Source: an uncultured Clostridia bacterium
GTDB lineage: Bacteria > Bacillota > Clostridia > TANB77 > CAG-508
NCBI GenBank assembly: GCA_934121905.1
Contig: CAKOVI010000009.1
Location: forward strand, 14,209 to 78,208
DNA length: 64,000 nt
Reading direction: 5' to 3'
This document shows, in pieces, positions 18,137 to 29,485 of this stretch. The notes below the pieces were generated by a model. The model ran no database searches and was not told the DNA's origin. It saw only the letters and a program-made list of their open reading frames with translations. The position numbers and the translations under genes were made by a program. The first letter of the stretch is position 1, and every line of letters starts with the position of its first letter.

Positions 18137-19856
18137 TTTCCTTTTCTTCCTCCAAAATTTTATCTAAATTTTGCTGTCTTTTTAATTTATTAGTTGTTGT
18201 TTTTATAAGAGGTTCCTTAGTTAAAGAAAATCCTCTTATTGCTTTATATTTTGGCATTAGACTATTTATTTCTCTTATTTTCTTTGCAATTTCATCATGA
18301 ATTTCTTTTTCACTTTGAACTTTATATGCATTGTTTACAACTTCTTCATCATAAACTATTTTTGCATATACTTTGATATTCTCTTTATCATTTGACATTT
18401 GTTTTCCGTATACAAATGATTCTTCTACACCTTCAATTTTATTTATAAGATTTTCCATTTCTTCTGGATAAATATTTTTGCCATTTTTTAGAACAATTAC
18501 ATTCTTTTTTCTTCCACAAATAAAAATATATCCATCTTCATCTATTCTAGCTAAATCTCCTGTGTAAAACCATCCATCTATAATTGCCTTTTTAGTTGCA
18601 TCTTCATTTTGGTAATATCCAAGCATTATATTTGGTCCTCTTACAATCAATTCTCCAATTCCTTCTTTGTTACAATCTATAACTTTTGCTTCGACAGATG
18701 GAACTGTTTTCCCAATTGAACCTACCTTATGATATTTTTTAGTTCCTATTCCTATAACAGGAGATGTTTCTGTAAGACCATATCCTTGAACTAAGTTTAA
18801 CCCTAAATTCCTATATTTTTGTTCTATTTCTTTATCTAAGCTTGCAGCTCCACTAATTAGAAGTTTTATGTTTCCTCCTAACATATCATGTATACTCTTA
18901 AATACTTCTTTCTTTTCTTCCATTGATGAATTTTGGTATTTTTTCTCATTTTCAAGGATTTCTTCTAAATTGTCCTTTTTTGCAATTTCTCTTCTAATCA
19001 TTTTAAAAATTCTTTCATAAATTGCTGGAACAGAAGCCATTACACTAACTTTGTATTCATTTAAATTTTCGACAATATACCTTATTCCATCACAAAATAC
19101 TGTTTCAGCACCAACATACAATGAAAACAAAAATCCAACTGTACATTCAAAAACATGATGTAATGGTAAAAATGATAAAAATACATCATCTGAATTTATG
19201 TCTAGTACTGATGCTATATCCATTAAATTTGATACTAAATTTTTATGAGAAATAGCAACAATCTTTGAATCTGATGTTGTCCCTGATGTAAAAAGCATAA
19301 CTGACATTTTTTCATTATCAATTTTAGCCTTTATAAATCTTTCGTCTCCACCTTCTACTAATATTTGTCCTTCATCTATTAACTCTTTTTGCGAATATAT
19401 TCCATCTAGGTGGTTCTTAAAATCCATTGATATTAATGTCTTTAGTTTTCCAATTCCTCTTGATACTATGTTTTTTAACATATCGTTGTATTTTTCCGAA
19501 TAAAATATTGCTTCAATTTCTGAACGTTCTATAAGTTTTTCAAGTTCATTTTGTGGTAATGACTTATCCAATGGTACAACTATTCCTGTACCACATACTA
19601 CTGAAAGATACGCTATTTCCCATTCATATCTATTTTCCCCAATTATTGCTATTCTCTTATTTTGTAGTCCTAAGTCTATTAGCCTTGTTCCTAAATAGTT
19701 TATCATTTGTCTTATTTCTTTATGTGTATATGTTTTATATTTATCTTTTTCTATTTTTATTTTATATGCTATTTTTTCTCCGTATTTTTCACCAGATTTG
19801 TTTAACATATCTTTTAGATTGTTTATTTCTAAGTATTTATATATTTTTTCTGACAT
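18129..19856 (-). CDS. AMP-binding acyl-CoA (or acyl-ACP) synthetase
   Basis: 575-residue adenylate-forming enzyme. Motifs: the phosphate loop LFTSGTTSDSKIV, GYGLTETSPVIG, YTGDLARIDEDGY and the hinge ICGRKKNVIVLKNGKNIYPEE with a C-terminal catalytic Lys (TTTNKLKRQ). It resembles long-chain fatty-acid-CoA ligases (FadD15-like). As first gene of a synthesis operon it may instead activate exogenous or recycled fatty acids, possibly onto ACP. The substrate cannot be read from sequence. It overlaps birA by 8 bp. AAGGAGGAAG precedes the start. Confidence 0.88.
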   Translation of the reverse strand: MSEKIYKYLEINNLKDMLNKSGEKYGEKIAYKIKIEKDKYKTYTHKEIRQMINYLGTRLIDLGLQNKRIAIIGENRYEWEIAYLSVVCGTGIVVPLDKSLPQNELEKLIERSEIEAIFYSEKYNDMLKNIVSRGIGKLKTLISMDFKNHLDGIYSQKELIDEGQILVEGGDERFIKAKIDNEKMSVMLFTSGTTSDSKIVAISHKNLVSNLMDIASVLDINSDDVFLSFLPLHHVFECTVGFLFSLYVGAETVFCDGIRYIVENLNEYKVSVMASVPAIYERIFKMIRREIAKKDNLEEILENEKKYQNSSMEEKKEVFKSIHDMLGGNIKLLISGAASLDKEIEQKYRNLGLNLVQGYGLTETSPVIGIGTKKYHKVGSIGKTVPSVEAKVIDCNKEGIGELIVRGPNIMLGYYQNEDATKKAIIDGWFYTGDLARIDEDGYIFICGRKKNVIVLKNGKNIYPEEMENLINKIEGVEESFVYGKQMSNDKENIKVYAKIVYDEEVVNNAYKVQSEKEIHDEIAKKIREINSLMPKYKAIRGFSLTKEPLIKTTTNKLKRQQNLDKILEEEKENA

Positions 19857-19936
19857 TTGTCTTCCTCCTTTGCCCAGTATATTTATAACATATTTTCATT
19901 TTATTGGTAATTGGACTGAGAGGTCAGTACAAAAAT

Positions 19937-19972
19937 AAACAGACCATGCCATAATTATAGCATAGTCTGTTT
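19937..19972 (-). terminator. Intrinsic terminator after the YbjQ-family gene
   Basis: 13-bp stem AAACAGACCATGC / GCATAGTCTGTTT (one G-U on the RNA) followed on the minus strand by ATTTTTG and on the plus strand by TTTTTC. It probably works in both directions and insulates the fab operon from its upstream neighbour. Confidence 0.8.
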
Positions 19973-20036
19973 TTTCTTCTAAATCACCGAGTTTTATTTC
20001 ATTTTCTTTTATATTAAACTCATCTAAATTTTTTAT

Positions 20037-20519
20037 CTATATTATTTTTACTGCAGTTCCTGTAAGTGTTACTATAATATGATTTGTTCCACCAGTAGAT
20101 GTTAAATTGCTTTGTATTCCTATAACCGCATTAGCTCCAATAGCTTCGGCATTTTCTTTTAGTTTATTAGTAGCATTCATAAGTGCTGAAGCATATAATT
20201 GCTCTTGGCTTGCAAGCCCACCACCAAAAAAACCTCCAATTAAATATATATCAGTTCCAGCAACAATTCCTATATATTCGGTAATATTATGTCCCGCAAT
20301 TTCATTGGTAGTAGTTAAAATCATATTTTCAGTGTTCTGTATAGATTTATATACATTAGCCCTCATGTTCTTTTTTACTTCTTTAAAGCCTTCTTTTATA
20401 CCTTTTTCTTTTTTCTCCATACATTCAGCGCAATAACCGCCATTTGTTATATATTCTTCTGTTGATATTTTCTTATTGCATTGTGAACAATTTTCATCTA
20501 ATATTTCGTTACTTGCCAT
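20037..20519 (-). CDS. YbjQ/UPF0145-family protein with N-terminal zinc ribbon
   Basis: 160 residues. The N-terminus has two CxxC pairs (CSQC and CAEC) that form a zinc ribbon. The rest matches the YbjQ/UPF0145 fold (ILTTTNEIAGHNITEYIGIVAG, residues about 67-88, then LKENAEAIGANAVIG). This family forms small beta-rich oligomers, has been proposed to bind metals, and has no proven function. It overlaps the 3' end of the next upstream gene by 11 bp, so the two form an operon. Confidence 0.85.
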   Translation of the reverse strand: MASNEILDENCSQCNKKISTEEYITNGGYCAECMEKKEKGIKEGFKEVKKNMRANVYKSIQNTENMILTTTNEIAGHNITEYIGIVAGTDIYLIGGFFGGGLASQEQLYASALMNATNKLKENAEAIGANAVIGIQSNLTSTGGTNHIIVTLTGTAVKII

Positions 20520-21066
20520 TATTATTTCCCCCTTTTACTAAATTATAATAATTATAAAAATATGGAATAATTGCTAGATAACCTATAGTAATAATTATTT
20601 GAAATAATAAAATGTTACCAATAAAACCATATAAACAATACAAAATTAATATTATAGCAAACATCTTATTATTTATAACAGATTTTTTTCTTAACAATAT
20701 TCCTCTAAAGTATAACAACAAAATTATGTTTAATATTATTGTTATTATATTAGGAATGACTTTAAAACTAACATAAGTATATTTATACCATACTTTTATA
20801 AGAATATTGTACAATATTGATACACTAAAAAAGAATATTAAATTAAAGTTAGCAACTTTAACATTACCCTTTTTAAAATACATTCTCATTACAATGATTA
20901 TAAAATATATCACTAAACCGAAATAAGGCAAAATTAAAACTATTCTATTTAGAATATTTAAAGGTCTTAATGATATATAATTAATTATAAATAATAAAAT
21001 ACTACCAATCATACCTAATATAGCTGTTTTCTTTGTATTACTAAAAAATCCTTTTAATGTTTCCAT
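20509..21066 (-). CDS. Multi-spanning membrane protein, unknown
   Basis: 185 residues with five or six hydrophobic helices and a Lys/Asn/Gly-rich C-terminal end. I recognise no family. The stop codon lies inside the start of the YbjQ-family gene, so both proteins are probably made together. The ATG is preceded by an A-rich stretch ending in GGGGATG-like sequence. Its small size and lack of charged transmembrane motifs give no functional clue. Confidence 0.7.
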   Translation of the reverse strand: METLKGFFSNTKKTAILGMIGSILLFIINYISLRPLNILNRIVLILPYFGLVIYFIIIVMRMYFKKGNVKVANFNLIFFFSVSILYNILIKVWYKYTYVSFKVIPNIITIILNIILLLYFRGILLRKKSVINNKMFAIILILYCLYGFIGNILLFQIIITIGYLAIIPYFYNYYNLVKGGNNNGK

Positions 21067-21149
21067 TTTATTTTACATCCCCCTTTTAAAATCTAATATT
21101 TGGCATTATTATATATTATTTATGCATAAAATTCAAGTATATACTATAT

Positions 21150-21182
21150 AAGCCTACGCCTTCAAAGCGGTGGCATAGGCTT
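21150..21182 (-). terminator. Intrinsic terminator after the surface-protein gene
   Basis: Stem AAGCCTACGCC / GGCATAGGCTT with an 11-nt loop, directly after the stop of the gene at 21189 on the minus strand. Confidence 0.7.
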
Positions 21183-21188
21183 AATTAA

Positions 21189-22535
21189 TTAAAAATGTTT
21201 TCCTTTTCTTTTTGTTTTACTACGTTGTAATTCCTCCTCATCTTTTTCTTCATTTTCATCAGTTTCATCATTATTTTTTATTGCCTTTGGTAATTCTACA
21301 TCTTCGTTGCTATCGCCTTCATCTTTATTCTCTAATCTCTTCTTTACAATTACAAAAGCAATAATGCAAACAACAATAAATGCAACTATTCCAAATATTA
21401 TATATCTAACTTTTTGCGCCTTTTTTGCGGCATCATTCATTGTTTTGTTTATGTCTGTCATATCTAAATTTGTTTTATTAACAATAATTTGATATGTTGA
21501 ATTTTGTTTTGTTTCTTCATTATAAACTAAAACCGTTATTGTATTCTCTCCTTCAGCCAAATTTTCATTACCAACAATGTCAACACTTACACTATGACTT
21601 GAGCCTTCTGTTTCTATGTCTAGACTCGAAACATCTCCATTTACATCTACCTTATATTCATATACATTTGGTGAAAATGCTGGGTTTAAAGTATAACCTT
21701 TTATTGATAAATTTTTCAAATCTGAATTAGTTTCGCTTTGTGCTTCTTGTGTTTTTTCTGATGATGTTTCATTCGTTGTTGTATTTGAAGTGTTTTCTTC
21801 TGCTTGATTTGCTTCTTCTCTTGTAACATTTATTGTGTATGTTTTTTGTGTTCCATCTTCTGCAGTAACAACTACATTTAATGTATTTTTTCCAACTTTT
21901 AATTTTTGTGATTCATTTCCTTTTATTTTTGCTTTATTGTCTTGGGCTGTTGCATAAACTGTGACTTTTTCTACATCATTTGGTACGGTTACATCGTATG
22001 ATGTTTTTGATGCTTTGAAGCCTTTGAAGTCATTTGGTTTTATTCCGAGGTTACTTAGATTGGCGTTGTTGGATTTAGTTGTCTCTGTAGTGTTTGTTTT
22101 ATTGTCTTTATTATTATTCGTTGTATTATTAGTAGTTGTGTTATTATTTGTTGCATTATTACCTTTTTCTTTTACTGTTATAGTTAAGTTATCTGAAACT
22201 TTTTTTGCTGATGTATCTTCACTTCCCGTTACATCTCCTTGTAGACTAACTTTATATGTTCCTACAGCACTTGCTTTGAATTTTTTCTTTTCTACTTTAG
22301 TTGTATTCTCAGCATCAGGTGTATTACCGGCATAATCTGCTGTAACCGCTCCAGATACATGTATATTCCATGCCGCACCATTTATTGTTATTGTAACTGT
22401 AACTTCATCCCCAACATTTACTGTTGTAGAACTTGCAGATATACTTGCAGAAGCTGCATTTACTTTTCCACTAAATATCATTATAAAAAATAGTATTAGC
22501 ATACAAAATAGAGTTATTTTTTTATTTTTATTCAT
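21189..22535 (-). CDS. Secreted, membrane-anchored Ig/cohesin-like and cadherin-like protein
   Basis: 448 residues. Signal peptide (1-27, ending VNAAS), an N-terminal beta domain (STTVNVGDEVTVTITINGA) that resembles cohesin or Ig-like modules, an Asn/Thr linker, two cadherin-like beta-sandwich (PF12733-type) domains (LSNLGIKP and LKNLSIKGYTLNP), one transmembrane helix (about 380-402) and a charged cytoplasmic tail. The gene 15 bp upstream encodes a dockerin-tagged glucosaminidase, so this protein could be its membrane docking partner. I infer that from context and the weak cohesin likeness only. Start supported by AAAGGAGAAAC. Confidence 0.85.
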   Translation of the reverse strand: MNKNKKITLFCMLILFFIMIFSGKVNAASASISASSTTVNVGDEVTVTITINGAAWNIHVSGAVTADYAGNTPDAENTTKVEKKKFKASAVGTYKVSLQGDVTGSEDTSAKKVSDNLTITVKEKGNNATNNNTTTNNTTNNNKDNKTNTTETTKSNNANLSNLGIKPNDFKGFKASKTSYDVTVPNDVEKVTVYATAQDNKAKIKGNESQKLKVGKNTLNVVVTAEDGTQKTYTINVTREEANQAEENTSNTTTNETSSEKTQEAQSETNSDLKNLSIKGYTLNPAFSPNVYEYKVDVNGDVSSLDIETEGSSHSVSVDIVGNENLAEGENTITVLVYNEETKQNSTYQIIVNKTNLDMTDINKTMNDAAKKAQKVRYIIFGIVAFIVVCIIAFVIVKKRLENKDEGDSNEDVELPKAIKNNDETDENEEKDEEELQRSKTKRKGKHF

Positions 22536-22550
22536 ATGTTTCTCCTTTTA

Positions 22551-24101
22551 TTACAAATTTATTTTTCCTAATAGAAATCTCTTAATGTTTAATAAATCTG
22601 CTGAGTCTATGGAGCCATCATTGTTTGTATCAGCATTATTTTTTTGTTGTTCTGTCAATGTGATTTTATTTAGTAAATATTTTTGCAAATGTAATAAATC
22701 CGCTGAATCACGATTTCCATCTCCATTTACATCACCCTTTTTTACTTCTGTACCGTCATTTTGATTATTATTTCCACTATCACCAGAACCACCACTATTT
22801 CCACTTCCACCAACAGAAATTAAATACTCCTTATAATTACTCTCATAATCATAAGTTGTTCTAGCAACATATCCAACAGTACCATCATTTTTCAAAATCT
22901 TATCCCAATAAGTATTACCAACCTTTGAAGTAGCAGATTGTAATCTAGTAGCTATCTCACCAAAATATAAAGCACCTTTTGTAGAATTGCCCTTTGGTTC
23001 ATTTCTCATTCTTATACTTGGATTAGCATTCACCTTAACTAAATCCACATCAACCTGCTTTGGAGCACTTGTTGTTGAAGGTCTTGAAGATGTATTTGTT
23101 GGCATATTTTCATAAACAGGAATTATAAAAGTATAACCAAAATCAATAGCACCTATATTATTCAAGGTTTTCCTTAAAGTTGTTCCTTCACTTTGAGCTG
23201 CTAAAATATTTTGCATATATTGATGCCAATACATTTTCCCATCTGAATTGTCTACATCAAATTTTTGTAAATACATTGTATTTTGACCAACTGAAATATA
23301 TTTACTTGAAATTATCTGGATACCGCCATCCAAAGCCTTTTCCATGCTAGTCCAACCATAACTTTCAGCCTTTGCCAAACCATTTAGTATTACTTTTTCC
23401 TTATTGCCTCCAGATGCTCCTATGTTAAAAACATTATATATTCCAACATATTGACCATTATAACCTTGTCCGTTTGCTAAAACCGTTCCACTCTTTCCTT
23501 GTTCTTGTAAAATTCTTGCTGCTATATAATATGGATTTACATTATATTTCTTACTTGAATCCATTATTGCTGTTATATATGTATCATTATCTAAAAAACT
23601 ACCTTCTAGCATTTTCTTTAATGTATCTTTAGAATATCCATTTGAATCATATGATAATTCTAAAAATTGGAATATATCTGATGAATTTAACGAAGCTCTT
23701 GGGTCCATCATGTACTTTAAAGCTGACGTTGATGCACATTTCCAACTTCCTGAATCATATACTGTATCTAAACAATATCCACAAACCCATTCTCCTCCAT
23801 ATGATGTTGTATCTGGTACTAAATTCTTTGGAGATTGTCCATGCCCTGTGTATTCATAAGTTATTGCTTCATTCCAGTCAATTCCAGTATATAATATTTT
23901 AAAATTCCAATTTGGATGTTCTTTTTTTAAATTTTCTATTTTTTCTTTTATTTCTGGATATTTTGAAGTATTTATTGAATTAATATCACTGCTTGTTGTT
24001 TGATTTGTTGCATTTGTTTTATAACCAAATATGCCAAGTATAGTCATTAATATGATATTTATTATGATTAAAATTGCTATTATTTTTATATTTTTTTTCA
24101 T
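22551..24101 (-). CDS. Exported N-acetylglucosaminidase with SH3 and dockerin domains
   Basis: 516 residues. N-terminal membrane/signal helix (about 5-27), a GH73-type glucosaminidase core (HPNWNFKIL, YYIAARILQEQGKSG, YNVFNIGASGG), an SH3-like segment (SIRMRNEPKG, GYVARTTYDY), a Gly/Ser/Asn linker and a C-terminal type I dockerin. The dockerin has two calcium loops: DVNGDGNRDSADLLHLQKYL and DTNNDGSIDSADLLNIKRFL. The likely role is cleavage of cell-wall glycans during growth or separation. A dockerin on a wall hydrolase, next to a gene with a cohesin-like module, is the unusual point. Confidence 0.9.
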   Translation of the reverse strand: MKKNIKIIAILIIINIILMTILGIFGYKTNATNQTTSSDINSINTSKYPEIKEKIENLKKEHPNWNFKILYTGIDWNEAITYEYTGHGQSPKNLVPDTTSYGGEWVCGYCLDTVYDSGSWKCASTSALKYMMDPRASLNSSDIFQFLELSYDSNGYSKDTLKKMLEGSFLDNDTYITAIMDSSKKYNVNPYYIAARILQEQGKSGTVLANGQGYNGQYVGIYNVFNIGASGGNKEKVILNGLAKAESYGWTSMEKALDGGIQIISSKYISVGQNTMYLQKFDVDNSDGKMYWHQYMQNILAAQSEGTTLRKTLNNIGAIDFGYTFIIPVYENMPTNTSSRPSTTSAPKQVDVDLVKVNANPSIRMRNEPKGNSTKGALYFGEIATRLQSATSKVGNTYWDKILKNDGTVGYVARTTYDYESNYKEYLISVGGSGNSGGSGDSGNNNQNDGTEVKKGDVNGDGNRDSADLLHLQKYLLNKITLTEQQKNNADTNNDGSIDSADLLNIKRFLLGKINL

Positions 24102-24225
24102 TTTTCGTACCTTCCTTTTAGCTTTTCGCTAATTTTTTTCTTTTATGTTATTTTTTTACATTTTTCGCTTATAGTATATCATTTTTGGGTTTTATAAGTC
24201 AATAAATTTTGGTATTTTTTGCTAC

Positions 24226-24279
24226 TTTTCTGATTGGGGACGGTTCTTTTTGCGAAAAGAACCGTCCCCAATCAGAAAA
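24226..24279. repeat. REP-like near-perfect palindrome R9
   Basis: Palindrome from TTTTCTGATTGGGGACGG to CCGTCCCCAATCAGAAAA, centre TTTTTGCGAAAA. It lies downstream of the small gene at 24313. The arms are almost identical to those of R17 at the other end of the window. Confidence 0.93.
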
Positions 24280-24300
24280 ATAAACAATTCCAACAAGAAA

Positions 24301-24327
24301 AAGCCCGTTTTTTTACCAAACGAGCTT
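24301..24327 (-). terminator. Intrinsic terminator overlapping a gene end
   Basis: Stem AAGCCCGTTT / AAACGAGCTT with one mismatch, followed on the minus strand by TTTTTCTTG. Its 5' half lies in the last codons of the 89-residue gene at 24313. Confidence 0.7.
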
Positions 24328-24582
24328 CACCAAAATATTTTCCAAATCAAATTTCACTTTATTATCCTCTTTTTCATATCCGCAAACCATTGCAGTATTA
24401 ATCCTAAAATTACAATTAGTTCCATTTATTTCTATAAATCCAATGTCCTTTTTATAATTCACATTAGCATCATTCAATTCAATCTTTCCCTCTATGGCCC
24501 TTTCAAATTCAAGTTTGATTTTAGTATTATTTTCATATTCTTTTAAAACTTTAGTTAATTCATTTTCATTAAATTTTGTCAT
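24313..24582 (-). CDS. Small acidic protein, unknown
   Basis: 89 residues, rich in Lys, Glu and Asn, with no signal or membrane segment, so probably cytosolic. Pattern: a helical N-terminus (NENELTKVLKEYENN) followed by probable beta strands (KIKLEFERAIEGKIEL, GFIEINGTNCNFRI). I do not recognise a family. The ATG has AGAGAGGAA upstream. The gene stands alone, with a terminator over its end and repeats on both sides. Confidence 0.65.
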   Translation of the reverse strand: MTKFNENELTKVLKEYENNTKIKLEFERAIEGKIELNDANVNYKKDIGFIEINGTNCNFRINTAMVCGYEKEDNKVKFDLENILVKLVW

Positions 24583-24789
24583 AGTAATTCCTCTCTTTCT
24601 ATTCCTATTATTTACTATTTGAAAATTTTATATTCATGATAACTTAATAAGCTCCTAACTTCTTATCTTGAATAAGTGTTAATCCATCACCTCGAATCGC
24701 GAATTTTTGAGTTTAGATTTTGAAAAAATTTTTTGAATTAATTTATAACATATTACCATATTTTGATTATAAAATCTAGCGAACAAAAA
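24583..24789. other. Gene-free AT-rich spacer
   Basis: Between the small gene at 24313 and repeat R10 I see no open frame with a start site, no RNA fold and no clear promoter. It contains the only moderately GC-rich stretch nearby (CACCTCGAATCGCG at about 24690), which I cannot assign. Confidence 0.5.
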
Positions 24790-24885
24790 AAATTCTGATT
24801 GGGGACAATTCTTTTCAGAAAATGTTCCAAAAAGACCCGGTTCCAATGGAACATTTTGCCAAAAGAACCGTCCCCAATCAGAAAA
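24790..24885. repeat. REP-like composite R10 (nested)
   Basis: Outer arms TTCTGATTGGGGACAATTC and GAACCGTCCCCAATCAGAA. An inner unit with AATGTTCC, AAAGACCCGGTTCC and GGAACATT sits in the loop. Same nested architecture as R3. It ends three bases before the ABC permease stop codon. Confidence 0.9.
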
Positions 24886-24887
24886 AA

Positions 24888-26297
24888 TTACACATTTTTA
24901 ATATTTCTCTTATTAAATACAACAAAAGTTGGAATAATCATTATAACAAAATACACTAAGCAAATAATAATTGACACAGGTATACTCATTCCTTTTATCA
25001 ATGGTAAATTTCCATAGAAAAATTGTGTAAAATCCCAATTTGGTGTAACAAAAAACTTAAGCCATTCCATATCATAATAATATGCAAATTGATTAACAAT
25101 ACTAGAGGCCATATACCCTAATAAAGTTATTGTAATCGCAACAGCTGTGTTATTAAATAATGTACTTAATGCAAATGCTAATGTTCCTAGTAATACATAA
25201 ATTGGAAGTTTTCCTAATCCTGTACAGATTATACTTTTTAATATTCCTACTTCCATAATTTTGCCAGTCTTAAAGTTATATACAACATTAGGAATACTTA
25301 ATGAGTCAAATCCTAATAAAATTCCCCCTATTATAAATTGCAATATTACTGTAACTACCATTATAAATAAAACTGTAATTAATACTGTTATAAATTTAGC
25401 AAATAAAATTTTCGTTCTACTATATGGTCTTACAAGTAGCGATTTTATTGTTCCTTTATTAAATTCATCACTTACTATTGCTCCTGCAATTAGTACAATT
25501 GTTATTATTATAAATAGTTCATATTTTGAAAATACATTTAACAAAAATTCTCTAGCATCTGTTGTATTGTAAATATCTTTGCTTTGTTCTATTGCATATC
25601 TACTTTTTTCCGCATCTTCTTTGGCTAATTGATATGCTTTTTCTTCTTCATATGATTTGTTGTTTTTATTTGATAATTCATTTACTTCTAATTGACTTTG
25701 TTGATATCTTGACAATGCTGCATTTTTATAGTCATCTCCATATTCAATTTCGTTTTTTAACCTCATTTCTAATACCTCTATTTGTATTAAGGTCGATTGG
25801 TCTTTTTCGTTTTCACTTAATCCTTCTTGAGATTTTTTTAGTTCATCTAATTCGTCTTGTACAAAACCTTTCCAGTCATTTGCTTTTAATCTTTCTGTAA
25901 ATTTATTATATGTTTCTTTAGCTTCATTTAATGCTTCTTCATCTTTTATTTTATATGTATATGTATTTATTTCTGATAAATAGCTTGATGCTTTTTCTAG
26001 TATTAGCTTATATTGCCATGTTCCTTTATCATATTGCTTTAATAGTTCATATGTGTCAAGTTCTGTTTTATCATTAACATACATATCTAAATCTTGTTGA
26101 TTGTCTAAATTTAGACTACTTATTCTATCTTTTAAATTTTCAACATAGCTTTCATCGTAATATTCATAATCACTTGTATATACATATTTATACATAACAT
26201 TTGCAAGTACTATATATGCTAATACAACAATAAGTATTATGTAGAAACTTTTCTTTCTTACTATTTTGATTATTTCGTTTTTCACTAAATTATTCAA
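24888..26297 (-). CDS. ABC-2 type exporter permease
   Basis: 469 residues. One N-terminal membrane helix (about 17-37), a long extracellular helical region rich in Glu, Lys and Gln (about 45-240) and then five or six helices of the ABC2 membrane fold. The start of the second half reads FNKGTIKSLLVRPYSRTKIL, the cytoplasmic coupling motif of ABC-2 permeases. It overlaps the ATPase gene by 8 bp, so the two form one exporter, of the type used for peptide antibiotic or lipid export. The substrate is unknown. Confidence 0.88.
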   Translation of the reverse strand: MNNLVKNEIIKIVRKKSFYIILIVVLAYIVLANVMYKYVYTSDYEYYDESYVENLKDRISSLNLDNQQDLDMYVNDKTELDTYELLKQYDKGTWQYKLILEKASSYLSEINTYTYKIKDEEALNEAKETYNKFTERLKANDWKGFVQDELDELKKSQEGLSENEKDQSTLIQIEVLEMRLKNEIEYGDDYKNAALSRYQQSQLEVNELSNKNNKSYEEEKAYQLAKEDAEKSRYAIEQSKDIYNTTDAREFLLNVFSKYELFIIITIVLIAGAIVSDEFNKGTIKSLLVRPYSRTKILFAKFITVLITVLFIMVVTVILQFIIGGILLGFDSLSIPNVVYNFKTGKIMEVGILKSIICTGLGKLPIYVLLGTLAFALSTLFNNTAVAITITLLGYMASSIVNQFAYYYDMEWLKFFVTPNWDFTQFFYGNLPLIKGMSIPVSIIICLVYFVIMIIPTFVVFNKRNIKNV

Positions 26298-27195
26298 TTA
26301 CATTACCTCCTGTCTTTTTTAAGAATGCATCTTCTAGACTTAAAATTTCTTCATTTACCATATAAACCTTTTTATTTGCTTCTACTAATTTTTTTACAAT
26401 TGGAGGTATTTCTTCTTTGCTTACATTTATTTTGAATTGTGTTTCACTTAGTTGTTTTATTGGTTTCTCCAGTATTTTTTCGATGTTATTTATATTGTCG
26501 AGTTCTATTATATATGATTGTTCAACTTTTTTTACTTCGCTTATTGTATTTGTTTCTACAATTGTTCCGTTTTTTATGATTGTTACTTTATTGCAAAAAC
26601 TTTCTAACTCTGATAAATTATGACTTGATATTACTATTGCCATTTTTTCTTTTTCTGCTAAATGTTTTATTAAATCTCTTAATTCTTTTATACCTTCTGG
26701 GTCTAATCCATTTGTTGGTTCGTCTAAAATTAATATGTTTGGCTTATGTAATAAAGCTTGTGCTATTCCTAATCTTTGTCTCATTCCTAATGAATATTTT
26801 GATACTTTATCATTAATTCTTTGCTCTAATTTTACGAGTTTTACTACTTCGTCTATTCTGCTATTGTCTACATTTTTATATAAGTTTTTTATTAATTTTA
26901 AATTTTGATATCCTGTTAAATACATATATAAATCTGGATTTTCTACTATTGTTCCTACTTTTGCTATTGCTTGCTCGAAGTTTTTTTCTATGTCATATCC
27001 ATTGATTTCAACTTTTCCACTGTCTATACTTTGTAAGCCTAATATTAGTTTTATTGTTGTTGTTTTTCCTGCTCCATTTGGTCCTATAAAGCCTAGTATG
27101 TCCCCTTGTTCTACTTCTAGTGAGACATTGTTTAGTATTTGCTTTTTACCAAAATGTTTGCATATTTTTTCACATTTTAAAATTGTTTCACTCAT
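26290..27195 (-). CDS. ABC exporter ATP-binding protein (BcrA/CcmA-like)
   Basis: 301 residues. Walker A GPNGAGKTT, signature YSLGMRQRLGIAQA, Walker B ILILDEPTNGLDPEG and the switch His in ISSHNLSELE. The C-terminal 80 residues form the extra domain seen in drug or lantibiotic resistance exporters. It energises the permease encoded directly downstream. The start is preceded by AAAGGGG. No two-component system or lantibiotic genes are adjacent, so the inducer is unknown. Confidence 0.92.
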   Translation of the reverse strand: MSETILKCEKICKHFGKKQILNNVSLEVEQGDILGFIGPNGAGKTTTIKLILGLQSIDSGKVEINGYDIEKNFEQAIAKVGTIVENPDLYMYLTGYQNLKLIKNLYKNVDNSRIDEVVKLVKLEQRINDKVSKYSLGMRQRLGIAQALLHKPNILILDEPTNGLDPEGIKELRDLIKHLAEKEKMAIVISSHNLSELESFCNKVTIIKNGTIVETNTISEVKKVEQSYIIELDNINNIEKILEKPIKQLSETQFKINVSKEEIPPIVKKLVEANKKVYMVNEEILSLEDAFLKKTGGNVIE

Positions 27196-27306
27196 TTTTT
27201 TCCCCTTTCTTTTATGGTTTTAGTATACTATTTTTTGAGGAATTGTCAATGAAATTAATAAATTCTTTATTTTTAAATCATTCATAATTCTTACTAAAAA
27301 AAGAAA

Positions 27307-27330
27307 AAATAGTAATATATATTACTATTT
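27307..27330 (-). terminator. Terminator after eno
   Basis: 10-bp stem AAATAGTAAT / ATTACTATTT with a TATA loop, followed on the minus strand by TTTTCTTTTTTT. Located 25 bp after the eno stop. Confidence 0.75.
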
Positions 27331-27354
27331 CTTCTTTTTTATTATACTATAAAA

Positions 27355-29472
<2,118 letters not shown>

Positions 29473-29485
29473 CCCTTTTTCTCTC

